A stretch of DNA of 64,000 bases from G965233625 sp965233625 (GTDB taxonomy: Bacteria > Planctomycetota > Planctomycetia > Pirellulales > Pirellulaceae), in assembly GCA_965233625.1 (NCBI GenBank), contig OZ247499.1:5580001-5644000 (forward strand), given 5' to 3'. This document shows, in pieces, positions 37,475-46,264 of the stretch. The position numbers and the translations under genes are program-made. Each line of letters begins with the position of its first letter. Position 1 is the stretch's first letter. The notes beneath the pieces were generated by a model. That model saw only the letters and a list, made by a program, of their open reading frames with translations, had not been told where the DNA came from and ran no database searches.

Positions 37475-38302
37475 TCAGTCAGAATGCCCGCACCACCGGC
37501 ACACGCTGGCCATGGGCGACCCGGCAATGCAGTTGCAGCTGGTGCAACGCGTTACCTCAACTTCATGCCCGGCTGTGTTGAGAATGCGGCTGCAGGTTTG
37601 CTGCATAAACCCTTCGTCAAACTGGCCGCTTTCCACACGCTGCCGCTCTTGCTCTGTGAACTGTTTGTGATGCCACCGCCACAGATAGTTCCACAAAGTG
37701 CGTGTTTCATCGTAACGCTGCAGCTTGAATCCGCGGTCGTCGCCCGGGTTGGGCTGAAACGTGAAGCGTTTACCGCATTCGCGGCACCGGCTACGGAAGC
37801 CGGTAAAGATGCTCGACGCCGCTGTTTCAATCCCGCAATGCGGGCAGTGACCTGTGACCACCCCAGGTGCATCGCCGGGCGGAAGCTCTGGATGGCGCAA
37901 CTGCTTGAGACTGGCGCCCCAGAACCCTGCCTGCACGCCGTTAAGCTCCAGATAATCCGCCGCGCGTTTGTGCAACCAGTACAACATGGGCAGGCATAGC
38001 AGCACATTCAAGACAGCTAAAGCGGCCAGCAACCAGGCAAGCACATGAGACTTCATGCTATACAGCATCACCGTGGTTGCGACGATCGTGTAAAGCGTTA
38101 GCGGTATAAACACGAGCAGCGTAGCCAGGGCGTAAAGAAGCGGCTCCTGCACCATCGAAGCCACACCCGATAGCACGATCATCACAATCTGCGCGACGAT
38201 GGCGCCGGTGATCAGGCGCTGCGCCACGCCAATCCGCCATAGCCAGAAAGGACGGCGTTTCAGCTGGCGGAACGGCGATTCGCTATCGATCACGGTGCTC
38301 AT
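37475..38302 (-). CDS. Membrane protein with two zinc-ribbon-like segments
   Basis: 275 residues. The N-terminal half has about three transmembrane helices (LITGAIVAQIVMIVLSGVASM, ALATLLVFIPLTLYTIVATTV, LAWLLAALAVLNVLLCLPMLY). The C-terminal half is cytoplasmic-looking with one zinc ribbon (HCPHCGIE...CRECGKRF) and a second Cys-rich tail (CTSCNCIAG...CRWCG). Function unknown. It is translationally close to queG (1 bp apart), which suggests co-transcription but not necessarily a shared function. ATG start. Confidence 0.75.
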   Translation of the reverse strand: MSTVIDSESPFRQLKRRPFWLWRIGVAQRLITGAIVAQIVMIVLSGVASMVQEPLLYALATLLVFIPLTLYTIVATTVMLYSMKSHVLAWLLAALAVLNVLLCLPMLYWLHKRAADYLELNGVQAGFWGASLKQLRHPELPPGDAPGVVTGHCPHCGIETAASSIFTGFRSRCRECGKRFTFQPNPGDDRGFKLQRYDETRTLWNYLWRWHHKQFTEQERQRVESGQFDEGFMQQTCSRILNTAGHEVEVTRCTSCNCIAGSPMASVCRWCGHSD

Positions 38303-38351
38303 GAAATACGTTCTCTCCTGGCGTTCTCCCGGCGACAGCCGCGTTGGCGTG

Positions 38352-39578
38352 TCAGCCCGGCAGCCCTTCCACCATCCGCCGGATGGCGGCTAAATATTCC
38401 GGGTGGTTCATGCCAAAGATTGTATTGTGATTCCCGCGCGGAAAGCGAACGAATTCTTTTTGCGTTGAGGCCGCCCATTCGAAGTTCCGCTCGGCATGCG
38501 AAATATCGATCAGCCCATCGTTCTCCGTATGCAGCACCAGCAGCGGGTTGTGGTACGCGCCAAGCTTCGCTCGGTGATTGAAATAACGGTCAACTTCCAG
38601 TAGCACGTCGCTTTCCTGCAGTCCGGCAGCTTCTACATTGGCGTAGGTCAAGAATCGTTCGGCCGGTTCGGCAATGCCGCTTTCAAGAATCAGTCCTGCC
38701 AGGTCCGGTTGCCGCCGCGAGAGTTCGATGGCGTAGAGCGAACCAATCGAACGCCCCAACGCAATCGCGCGGCTGGCTTCCACCCCGGCAGCCTGCATCG
38801 CCAGTTCGCCGTCGCCCAGCATCGCGCGTAGCTGGGCGATGCCGGTGGAGCCGCCGTACTGCCGGTATTCCACAAACAAAGCATTCAGCCCCAGGTCTGC
38901 AAACGCACCGGACATTACCGGCACATAATCGTCCACCGCTTCGCCATTGCCATGAAAATGCACCAGCGTGTAAGCCGCGGGATCAACAACCTGGTGGTAG
39001 CACGCCAGCGTGGCGCCGGGCATCTGCACCATCAGGGGCTGCGGAACCCGCCTTGGCTGCGGGAACAGATAGCGGCCGCTGATCGCGCGATGATCCAGCA
39101 GGCTCTGGCGGTGGTTGCGTTCCAGCATCACACAAGCGTCGTGCATCGCTTGCAACGGTTCGGGGTCCGCCAGACGGTGATCGTTGCCGATGTTCACCAG
39201 TGTCGAAGGTGAAAGCCCGCTGCTGGCGATCAGTTCTGCGGAATCCTCAAAAGGAATCACATCGTCGGCGGGGCTGTGCAGGATGACGGCGTCGTTCTTA
39301 AGCCGCCGGACCGTGCCCCAGTTTTTCCACGCCGGGCAGAGCAGCACCAGCGGCGTCTCTCCGCTGTTGACATTCATTGCGACCGCTCCGCCGCGTGAAG
39401 AGCCGACGATCACATCCGGGCGATGCTCGTCAAAGGCTGTCTGCGCCGTTTGCAAGGCAGCGGCAAAATCGTCGTCATCCAGGGCCGGGTTTATCACCTC
39501 GTGCCCTTGGCTGGCCAGATACGTGGGCTTCACACCACCCGTCACCGAGCGCCAGCCGTGCAGAAAGAGAATACGCAT
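38352..39578 (-). CDS. Tandem alpha/beta hydrolase fusion
   Basis: 408 residues from the ATG at 39578. There are two complete alpha/beta-hydrolase domains in one chain. The first (about 1-150) is YqiA/RsbQ-like: LFLHGW, nucleophile in GSSRGG (Ser61), Asp106, His134. The second (about 180-408) is Bem46-like: VHFHGNGE, nucleophile in GRSIGS (Ser277), Asp354 and His384 (GNHNTIFG). Both triads look intact, so either or both may be active. No signal peptide. Function unknown. Single hydrolases of each type are common, but this pairing looks unusual. Confidence 0.85.
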   Translation of the reverse strand: MRILFLHGWRSVTGGVKPTYLASQGHEVINPALDDDDFAAALQTAQTAFDEHRPDVIVGSSRGGAVAMNVNSGETPLVLLCPAWKNWGTVRRLKNDAVILHSPADDVIPFEDSAELIASSGLSPSTLVNIGNDHRLADPEPLQAMHDACVMLERNHRQSLLDHRAISGRYLFPQPRRVPQPLMVQMPGATLACYHQVVDPAAYTLVHFHGNGEAVDDYVPVMSGAFADLGLNALFVEYRQYGGSTGIAQLRAMLGDGELAMQAAGVEASRAIALGRSIGSLYAIELSRRQPDLAGLILESGIAEPAERFLTYANVEAAGLQESDVLLEVDRYFNHRAKLGAYHNPLLVLHTENDGLIDISHAERNFEWAASTQKEFVRFPRGNHNTIFGMNHPEYLAAIRRMVEGLPG

Positions 39579-39663
39579 GCCCGCATTGTGACACTCCAAA
39601 CCAACATCGCCAAGGCGGCAGCGACGGGGAATTCAAAGCACCGCGCCGCTGAAACGCCGTTCG

Positions 39664-40605
39664 CTATTCCGCTTTGCTGAGCTGCTCGAACTCAAAGTCT
39701 TTCCACTTCATCGCGCGGCGGAAAGGTTCGATGCGGAGAATGACGGCGCCCTTTTGAAACAGTCGTACGGTGCCGTTGGATTCGCTCACGGCGATGGCAA
39801 CCGATTTGGTGTGATGGCTGATTGCGGCCGCCGCGTAGTGCCGGGAGCCCAGTCCCTTGGAGAGCGAAAATTCAACGGAATCCACCGGCGCCGTGTCGAT
39901 GATGCGGCAGCTTGCCTCGACCGTTCCGTCCGACGAGATCACAAAAGCGCCATCCAGTTGCGCGATCTCTTTCACCGCATCGCGGTTGCGGGCGTCGTGA
40001 ATGTTGCGGTCTTTGCGGTTGTAGCCTTTGACCGGATCCCACACCGCTTCGTGGCTCTGCGCCAGAACCTTACGGGCGTCGCCCACAATCAGCAGCGTGC
40101 CCACCGGCTTGCCTTCCCGCCCTTCGCGGCCGATTTCCACGGCCAGATCCACCACGGTCTTGAGCGTTTCCAGCGGCACCTGCGTTTCGATCTGTTGCAA
40201 GTCGCGTGCGGTCAGGCGTCCGAGATGTTCGTGCAGCCGGACAAAGCTGACGGTGTCCATCTTCTTCGGCTCGTACGCGCTGTAAACGGCAATCACGCTG
40301 CTACCGGGCTTCAGGAATTCATCGGCCAGGCTTTCGATCAGCGCCTGCGTTAAACGGTCGGTCACGGGCGCATCGGGCATGTTCAGCGCGATGGTTTTTA
40401 GATTGAACTCGCTGGCGCCTTCCAGTTCTTCCGCCGTATCGCCTGCGATAATCACCTTCTGCTCGCCGGCGACCGTGGCGATTTTCTCCCAGTTGGTCTG
40501 CCCTTCGACCAGCACCAGAATTGCATCCGCTTCGGCCGTCTCCGCAAGATTGGCTGCAATGTTCAGGAAGGTTGAAAACTGTTTGCCATACTTCTGCGTT
40601 TTCAT
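39664..40605 (-). CDS. Diadenylate cyclase of CdaZ type (c-di-AMP synthesis)
   Basis: 313 residues. The C-terminal third (about 205-300) is a DisA_N cyclase domain: DGAFVISSDGTV carries DGA (218-220) and GSRHYAAAAISHHT carries the RH motif (256-257, in the place of RHR). DGA and the RHR region bind ATP and metal. The N-terminal two thirds resemble an archaeal CdaZ-type alpha/beta (pyruvate-kinase-C-like) domain. No DisA DNA-binding part and no transmembrane helix. c-di-AMP signals potassium or osmotic stress. No phosphodiesterase or target is adjacent. RH-Y rather than RHR is a slight departure, so activity is likely but not proven. Confidence 0.85.
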   Translation of the reverse strand: MKTQKYGKQFSTFLNIAANLAETAEADAILVLVEGQTNWEKIATVAGEQKVIIAGDTAEELEGASEFNLKTIALNMPDAPVTDRLTQALIESLADEFLKPGSSVIAVYSAYEPKKMDTVSFVRLHEHLGRLTARDLQQIETQVPLETLKTVVDLAVEIGREGREGKPVGTLLIVGDARKVLAQSHEAVWDPVKGYNRKDRNIHDARNRDAVKEIAQLDGAFVISSDGTVEASCRIIDTAPVDSVEFSLSKGLGSRHYAAAAISHHTKSVAIAVSESNGTVRLFQKGAVILRIEPFRRAMKWKDFEFEQLSKAE

Positions 40606-40710
40606 ACGGGCGACCGGCGGAAAATGGGAGATAAAGGTGACGGGCGATTCGGCAGCCTCCGCATTCTAATACTTGACACGCATCGAATCGAGGCGGAACC
40701 AGCAAGGATT

Positions 40711-41883
40711 TTAGCGCCGGCTCATCAGGTCCGTTAATCCCGTCGAGGCCGCTTGTGGGTTGTCTGCCTGCAACGCGTCCCTGACTTGCTGTAACGCATC
40801 AATCAGCTCTTTAGTGAAGGGCACGGCGGCGCCAGGCGGTGGCTGTTGCGGGAGCAAGGTTGTAATGATGGCCCGCAGCAGATTCTCGATGCCGTCGCCG
40901 GTGACCACGCTGGTGACGATCGTGGCGGCGGAGGGTTTTACGGGCTGTCCGTCTGCGAGGTCCGCCTTGCTGATAACGTGAAGCTGCTTGCCTGAGAACG
41001 TCGATTCAGATGAACCAGAAGTTTCGCGCGAGGCGTCTTCGTCTGCTGCCTGCACATGCAGAACCAGATCCGCCGTGGCGGCGTGTTGCAGTGCTTTGGC
41101 GACGCCTTGTTGTTCTAGCTGATCGCTGGTCTGCCGGATGCCCGCGGTGTCGCAGAGTTCCACCGGCCAGCCTTCGATGGCGGTCTGCGCCGTGAGTGCA
41201 TCGCGCGTGGTGCCCGGCTGATCAAACACAATAGAGCGTTGAAAGCCAAGCAGCGCGTTCATCAGGCTGCTCTTGCCCGCATTGGGCGGCCCGCTCAGCA
41301 CGACCCGGAAGGGCTGCGTCAGGTGGGCGCCCGCCGTGCGATATTGCAGCAAGGCATCCACCGCGGCGACCGCTTCGGCCAGTTCGCCCCGCTCAATGTG
41401 CGACAGGCATTGCTGCACGGCAAACTGCAGGGCGCCGCGATGCTGATCCAGCAGAATCCCAGCGGTCCGCGTGGTCCGCGCGAGGCTGAGCGCGATTTCA
41501 CATTCCGCCTGAAACGGCCGCGGCGCTGCACGCTGCAACAGCTCCCGCCAGCCCATTTCCACGGCGCCGGCGGCGAGCATCGAATCCATCACCGCCCGCA
41601 CGGCCGCGTCACCACCGTGGCAGTGCACATACACATTGCCCGAAGTGTCAACATGTGTCACCAGTTCTTCCACCTGCCCGGCGTCTGGCCGCCACTGCCC
41701 AAACACGATACGACCGGCCGGAAACGCCGCCAGCGGCTTGCCTGCCGCAGCAGAAAAAACCGTATCCACCGCCTGCACCGCCCCGGCGCCGCACACCGCC
41801 ACCGTCGCAATCGCTCCACGCCCCGGCGGCGTCAAACGGCAGACGGTGAGAGGCTTCCCGGCAGTCTCTGGCAAAGTATTCAC
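40711..41883 (-). CDS. MnmE/TrmE-like GTPase lacking the catalytic C-terminal motif
   Basis: 390 residues if it starts at the GTG at 41883; the frame is open to 42009, which would overlap the upstream gene. The N-terminal MnmE folate-binding domain is recognisable (TPPGRGAIATVAVCG, CHGGDAA), then the inserted G domain: GPPNAGKSS (G1), GTTRDA (G2), DTAGI (G3), ISKADL (G4). True MnmE ends with Cys-Ile-Gly-Lys and that Cys is needed for tRNA wobble-uridine modification; here the C-terminus is LTDLMSRR. It may therefore be an evolved paralogue or have a different job. mnmG is not in the window. Confidence 0.75.
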   Translation of the reverse strand: MNTLPETAGKPLTVCRLTPPGRGAIATVAVCGAGAVQAVDTVFSAAAGKPLAAFPAGRIVFGQWRPDAGQVEELVTHVDTSGNVYVHCHGGDAAVRAVMDSMLAAGAVEMGWRELLQRAAPRPFQAECEIALSLARTTRTAGILLDQHRGALQFAVQQCLSHIERGELAEAVAAVDALLQYRTAGAHLTQPFRVVLSGPPNAGKSSLMNALLGFQRSIVFDQPGTTRDALTAQTAIEGWPVELCDTAGIRQTSDQLEQQGVAKALQHAATADLVLHVQAADEDASRETSGSSESTFSGKQLHVISKADLADGQPVKPSAATIVTSVVTGDGIENLLRAIITTLLPQQPPPGAAVPFTKELIDALQQVRDALQADNPQAASTGLTDLMSRR

Positions 41884-41950
41884 CACCCCATTTAAGCAGA
41901 TGCCCGCAAAGGCGATAGCGGACTGCCACGATGTTTTATCTGGCGGAGAT

Positions 41951-42730
41951 TCAAGGCACCGGCTGGCGGATGAAGTAGAAGTGAATAACCGGGAATACAA
42001 CATCTGCAAGTATTAAAAGTACGACCACGACAAGCCCCAGCCAGTGCAGCCAGTCACGCTCACGTTTCTGAAGCAGATCAACCAGGGCGCCTGACATTAT
42101 CACTGGGATCATGACCATCTGGGGCGCCGTGGCCCAAGGGTACATAAGAAGGTTTTCAAGGTTACTGCTGCGAAAAATGATCAGTTCCAATAGGCAAACG
42201 CTGCCATAAAGAATTTCAATAACAAACCGCGCAAAGAACACCGCCCATATTATTCGCCAATGAACTCCACCGGGCGACAGTATTGCTCCGGTAAGAAAGA
42301 GCGTGCTGTAGAACATGAGCGCCAGCAGATGGCACATCTGCCAGACGCGGAACCAGTGAGTTAAGTCCAACCAATCTGCACCATCACCGCCATCATGTGG
42401 CCTGAAAAACAGCAGAATTCCGATAAACAGACCTCTAAACAGGATGGCGGCGATACCGTGAACCATCAGAAGCCAGTGGCCCGGATCTCGTGGATAAGGC
42501 GCCTTTAAATACCAGGCAACCGGCGCCATAAGGAGTGACGCAAACGCAAACCCGACAACCAGCCCGAGGAAAGAAATGTGCAACAGTTCAAACGTGCTAA
42601 TCTCGTGCTTGTCACTGAACGATGAGACGAACCGGAAGATCGAATACGCCAGTGCACACCCGACCGTGTACAAGATGATGTGCAGAATCGACAGCGGATG
42701 CGGCGGTCGTTTTACTTTCTCAATTCCCAT
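41951..42730 (-). CDS. Multi-pass membrane protein
   Basis: 259 residues with about six or seven predicted transmembrane helices (ILHIILYTVGCALAYSIFRFV, LLHISFLGLVVGFAFASLLMA, IAAILFRGLFIGILLFF, LALMFYSTLFLTGAIL, IIWAVFFARFVIEILYGSVC, VMIPVIMSGALVDLL and a C-terminal helix). No conserved motif recognised. Composition is more AT-rich than neighbours. It follows the PSCyt1 gene by 15 bp on the same strand, so it is probably co-transcribed. Function unknown. Confidence 0.7.
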   Translation of the reverse strand: MGIEKVKRPPHPLSILHIILYTVGCALAYSIFRFVSSFSDKHEISTFELLHISFLGLVVGFAFASLLMAPVAWYLKAPYPRDPGHWLLMVHGIAAILFRGLFIGILLFFRPHDGGDGADWLDLTHWFRVWQMCHLLALMFYSTLFLTGAILSPGGVHWRIIWAVFFARFVIEILYGSVCLLELIIFRSSNLENLLMYPWATAPQMVMIPVIMSGALVDLLQKRERDWLHWLGLVVVVLLILADVVFPVIHFYFIRQPVP

Positions 42731-42745
42731 CCTGAGTTGACCGCG

Positions 42746-45160
42746 TTAGTCCACGTAATGAAACTCATTGGCCATGAACAACGCCTGCGAGACCAGTGGC
42801 CAGGGCGTTGTCACGCTGGAGCCTTTGCGTGGCTCCTGGAAGAACTTCTGCTGGGCGGCGATGAAGCGGGTGATGCGTAGCGTTTCGGGCGGCGCGGGTT
42901 CGCGCTGATAGAGTTGCTGGAAGAGGACGGCGGTACGCGCGGTGTCGTCTGCGGCGCCGGTGAATTCTGGCAGCGTTGTGAGGGCGATGGATTGATCCAC
43001 GACGAACGGGGCATTCAAGGTGAATAACGCCTGCGGCGCGACGATGCTTTCGTTGCGGCGGCCGCGGGATTGCACGGAAGCCGGGAAGTCGAAGACGCGG
43101 AGCACCGGGTCGAGGTTGAAGCGGTTGATGAATCCGTAGATCGCGCGGCGCCGCGTGTAAGTGGCGCCGGGTGGGAACGGATTCTTCCGCTTCGAGGTAA
43201 TTGCCCACAGAGGCGCCGGGCGACCGCCCATTGTGCGGTCGAGCTGCCCGCTGACCGCGAGCATGCTATCGCGGAGGGCTTCAATCGAAAGCCGCTTGCG
43301 GTTGCCGCGCCAGTGCCATTTGTTGACCGGGTCGATGGCGGCCATCTCTTCGCGCGTCCGGCTGCTTTGCTGATACGTCCGCGACATCGCAATGGTTTTC
43401 ACCAGCCGCTTCACATCCCAGCCGTGTGACACAAAGTCGTCAGCCAGCCAGTCAAGCAATTGCGGGTGCGAAGGCGCGGCGCCCTGCAGGCCGAAGTCCG
43501 AAGGTGTCTCCACCAGGTACGATCCCATCAGCATGCCCCACACGCGGTTCACAAACACGCGCGCGGTGAGCGGGTTCTTGCTGCTGGTGATATTGGCGGC
43601 AAGCTCCAGGCGTCCACTATCCGTTTCATTGAAGGGCGCCTGTTCCGCATCCAGCACTTTCAGAAAACGCCGTGGGGCCAGTGGCCCGCGGTTGCGGCGG
43701 TCGCCGCGGATGGCGACATACGAGGTGACGGGGCGGTTGCGTTCCTGCACCACCATCGCATGCGCCGGGGCGCCGGGATGAAAGGCCAGCAGCTGGGCGA
43801 GTTCTGTTTCGCGGATACGCTCGGCAACGGTGCGGTTGTTGTTCGCTTTCTTCTTACCGGCGCCGTTGATTTTGGCGTCGATGGCGGCGCGTTTCTTTTC
43901 GTACGCCTGCCGGTCGGCATCGCTGACGGTGTAACCTTCTACGCGGGGCAGCTTGTCATCGTCGATGGCGTTGTGCCGGGTGATGGAAGAAAAGACACCG
44001 ACCAGCGAGTAATAGTCCGCCGTCGGCACGGGCTCGTATTTGTGATCGTGACAGCGTGCGCAAGAAACCGTCAGCCCCATCACGCCGCGGGTGGTGACGT
44101 CGATCCAGTCGTCAATGGACTCCGCCTGATTGCGTGTCAGATGCGGCCCGGTAGCCAGGAAGCCCAACGCGGCGGGCGAAGGCGGATCTTTCTGGTCTTG
44201 CATTAAGTCCGCTGCCAGCTGTTCGGTGAGGAAGCGGTCGAAGGGGTTGTTGCTGTTGAAAGCCTGAATCACGTAGTCGCGGTAGGTGAAGGCGAACGGG
44301 TAGTAGTGCGGCGTTTTTGTATCGGGCCGGTAGTTGTTGTCGGTGTCGCCATAGCGGGCCACGTCCAGCCACATCCGCGCAAAGTGCTCGCCGTAAGCGG
44401 GCGAAGCCAGCAGCCGGTCAATCGCAGCGCGGATGGCAGGCAGCGGCTTGTCCGCCAGGGCTTTACTGAACGCCTCGACCTCTTCGTACGTCGGCGGCAA
44501 ACCGGTCAGATCGTAAGACAACCGCCGCAACAGCGTACGGGCGTCGGCGCGGGGCGAAGGCGAAAGTCCGGCAGCCGACATCCGGGCGAAGATGAAGCGG
44601 TCGATCGCATCCGTGTTCCACTTTGGATCAGCAGCAACTGGCGGTTCGACCTTTTTCACTTCCTGAAACGCCCAGTGCGTGCGTGCCTGCTCGAAGATGA
44701 AGTCCTGATCGCCTAACCGAGAGAAGCCTGTTTCGCCAATATCCACGGCGCCGCCTGTGGCGCCTTGCTTCACCCATTGTTCCAGCAGCTTGATGTCGGC
44801 GGCGGCGAGTTTTCCATCAGGCGGCATCTGCACATTCTCGTCTTTATAGTGCACCGCCTTAATGAGCAGGCTCTGCTGCGGTTGCCCCGGCAGCACAGCC
44901 TTGCCCGTATCGCCCCCCTTGAGCCAGCCGCTCTCACGATCCAGCAGCAACCCGCCCTGCTGCTCACCGGCCTCTTCCGAATGGCACTCGTAACAGTGCT
45001 TCACCAGCAACGGCCGGATGTTCCGCTCAAAGAACTGCGTCGCGGCGGCGTCTGCTTTGGAGCCCGTGACGGTGCTTCCTGGCTCGGCGTATGCATTGAG
45101 AGTTGCAAGAACAACCGCCGTGGCAACACTCAGCCGCAAGCAAGTAGGGATGGAGAGCAT
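42746..45160 (-). CDS. PSCyt1-DUF1549-DUF1553 planctomycete protein
   Basis: 804 residues with an N-terminal signal peptide (LSVATAVVLATLNAYA). A planctomycete cytochrome c-like domain (PSCyt1, about 40-140) has one CYECH haem motif (Cys56, Cys59, His60) and VQMPPDGKL with a possible axial Met. Then a DUF1549 segment (about 155-365: DAIDRFIFARMSAAGLSPSPRADARTLLRRLSYDLTGLPP, WLDVARYGDTD, TVSCARCHDHKYEPV with a second CxxCH) and a DUF1553 segment (about 540-800: TARVFVNRVWGMLMG, SIEALRDSMLAVSGQL, ALFTLNAPFV). Exported. Usually paired with a DUF1501 protein, which is absent here. Function probably in sulfated-glycan utilisation but unproven. Confidence 0.92.
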   Translation of the reverse strand: MLSIPTCLRLSVATAVVLATLNAYAEPGSTVTGSKADAAATQFFERNIRPLLVKHCYECHSEEAGEQQGGLLLDRESGWLKGGDTGKAVLPGQPQQSLLIKAVHYKDENVQMPPDGKLAAADIKLLEQWVKQGATGGAVDIGETGFSRLGDQDFIFEQARTHWAFQEVKKVEPPVAADPKWNTDAIDRFIFARMSAAGLSPSPRADARTLLRRLSYDLTGLPPTYEEVEAFSKALADKPLPAIRAAIDRLLASPAYGEHFARMWLDVARYGDTDNNYRPDTKTPHYYPFAFTYRDYVIQAFNSNNPFDRFLTEQLAADLMQDQKDPPSPAALGFLATGPHLTRNQAESIDDWIDVTTRGVMGLTVSCARCHDHKYEPVPTADYYSLVGVFSSITRHNAIDDDKLPRVEGYTVSDADRQAYEKKRAAIDAKINGAGKKKANNNRTVAERIRETELAQLLAFHPGAPAHAMVVQERNRPVTSYVAIRGDRRNRGPLAPRRFLKVLDAEQAPFNETDSGRLELAANITSSKNPLTARVFVNRVWGMLMGSYLVETPSDFGLQGAAPSHPQLLDWLADDFVSHGWDVKRLVKTIAMSRTYQQSSRTREEMAAIDPVNKWHWRGNRKRLSIEALRDSMLAVSGQLDRTMGGRPAPLWAITSKRKNPFPPGATYTRRRAIYGFINRFNLDPVLRVFDFPASVQSRGRRNESIVAPQALFTLNAPFVVDQSIALTTLPEFTGAADDTARTAVLFQQLYQREPAPPETLRITRFIAAQQKFFQEPRKGSSVTTPWPLVSQALFMANEFHYVD

Positions 45161-45231
45161 GGGAGGATCGTAGGTGTGAAGGCATTAATAGTTTGATTGC
45201 CTGCGAAAATTCGCGGCAGTATAATTCTCGC

Positions 45232-45459
45232 ATGCAACTCACATCCGAACAACTCGACGCTCTCAACCAATCTACGGACGGCGTGATTCAAGTGCGCGGC
45301 GAAAATGGCGCCGTCATCTGGATCATGACGGAGGAAGCCTTGCGAATCCGCAATCAGGTGATGGTGGGGCTTGAACAGCTTGACCACGGCGACTCTTCCC
45401 GCTTCGACCCGGAAGACATCCGCCGTGAGGGGATGAAACGACTTCACCCCGGAAGTTAA
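45232..45459 (+). CDS. Antitoxin-like partner of ParE
   Basis: 75 residues from the ATG at 45232 (MQLTSEQLDALNQS). Small acidic protein of the kind encoded directly upstream of ParE/RelE toxins: an N-terminal DNA-binding or dimer part (LDALNQSTDGVIQVRGENGAVIWIM) and an acidic, potentially unfolded C-terminus (SSRFDPEDIRREGMKRLHPG). The stop overlaps the toxin start by one base (TAATG). Assignment rests on order, size and overlap; no exact family is claimed. Confidence 0.7.
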   Translation: MQLTSEQLDALNQSTDGVIQVRGENGAVIWIMTEEALRIRNQVMVGLEQLDHGDSSRFDPEDIRREGMKRLHPGS

Positions 45460-45746
45460 TGGCGCGTGTAATTCAAAGCGCCCAGGCGCGGCTGGATATT
45501 ATCGAAATCTGGGCGTACATCGCGGCAGATCGCATAACCGCTGCGGACAAACTGCTGGATCAGTTTACTGCGCGCTTCAAATTACTGGCGACGACGCCCA
45601 TGCAGGGCGAAGCTGTTTCGTATATCCGTCCGGGAGTCAGACGGACGGCTGTTGGCAACTATGTGATTTATTTCCAGCCAGTTGATGACGGCATCGAAGT
45701 CATCCGGGTGCTGCATGGGGCAAGGCAGCACGAAGGTCTGTTGTAA
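45459..45746 (+). CDS. ParE/RelE-superfamily toxin
   Basis: 95 residues. Typical ParE toxin pattern: SAQARLDIIEIWAYIAADRITAADKLLDQFTARFKLLATTPMQGEAV, then RRTAVGNYVIYFQPVDDGIEVIRVLHGARQHEGLL. ParE toxins poison DNA gyrase; RelE-like relatives cleave mRNA. The start overlaps the antitoxin stop by one base. An intact chromosomal toxin-antitoxin pair, probably autoregulated by the antitoxin. The pair sits between the PSCyt1 gene and a small membrane gene. Confidence 0.85.
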   Translation: MARVIQSAQARLDIIEIWAYIAADRITAADKLLDQFTARFKLLATTPMQGEAVSYIRPGVRRTAVGNYVIYFQPVDDGIEVIRVLHGARQHEGLL

Positions 45747-45878
45747 TGCGGTAATAGTGCCACTACGTGGGATTGCCATTCTATCCTACCGGGCGGGATG
45801 TCTGTAGAATGTGGCCCGGAGCTGTCTTTGTGAAGACGGCAATTATGAGATTTCGTAAATAAAAGGGACGGTTGTACG

Positions 45879-46133
45879 ATGCTCGAACAATTGATGATGC
45901 TTGCACAAGATGGCGACGCGGCCGCTGGCGCAGCGGTTGGCCTGGGCTTCCTTTGCTTCTTCGGCGTAATCATGTTGATTAGCCTGGCAAGCATGGGGCT
46001 CGTTATTTATGCGTTGATCGACGCAATCAAAAATCCGGCCCTGGAAGACAACCGGATCATCTGGATTCTGGTCATTCTGTTCGTTGGCCCGATCGGTGCG
46101 CTTGTCTATCTGTTTGTTGGCAAGAATAAGTAG
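45879..46133 (+). CDS. Small membrane protein, PLDc_N-like
   Basis: 84 residues with two transmembrane helices (GLGFLCFFGVIMLISLASMGLVIYALIDAI and IIWILVILFVGPIGALVYLFVGKNK), matching the PLDc_N (phospholipase D nuclease N-terminal-like) small membrane domain found as a stand-alone protein in many bacteria. The W-x-x-V-I-x-F-x-G-P-x-G-A-L-x-Y motif is typical. No catalytic domain is attached. Cytoplasmic membrane; function unknown. An AAGGGACGG precedes the ATG. Confidence 0.78.
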   Translation: MLEQLMMLAQDGDAAAGAAVGLGFLCFFGVIMLISLASMGLVIYALIDAIKNPALEDNRIIWILVILFVGPIGALVYLFVGKNK

Positions 46134-46264
46134 CTGCGTTACACACTCTTTACATGCAGCGACGGCTTCTTCGCGTAAAATAATGGCGTGGGGATAGGTT
46201 CGCCGGCGAATTCTGGACTCACCGGGTTTCGCAAGGCTCCTATTCCCTTCATGTCAGCGCGATT

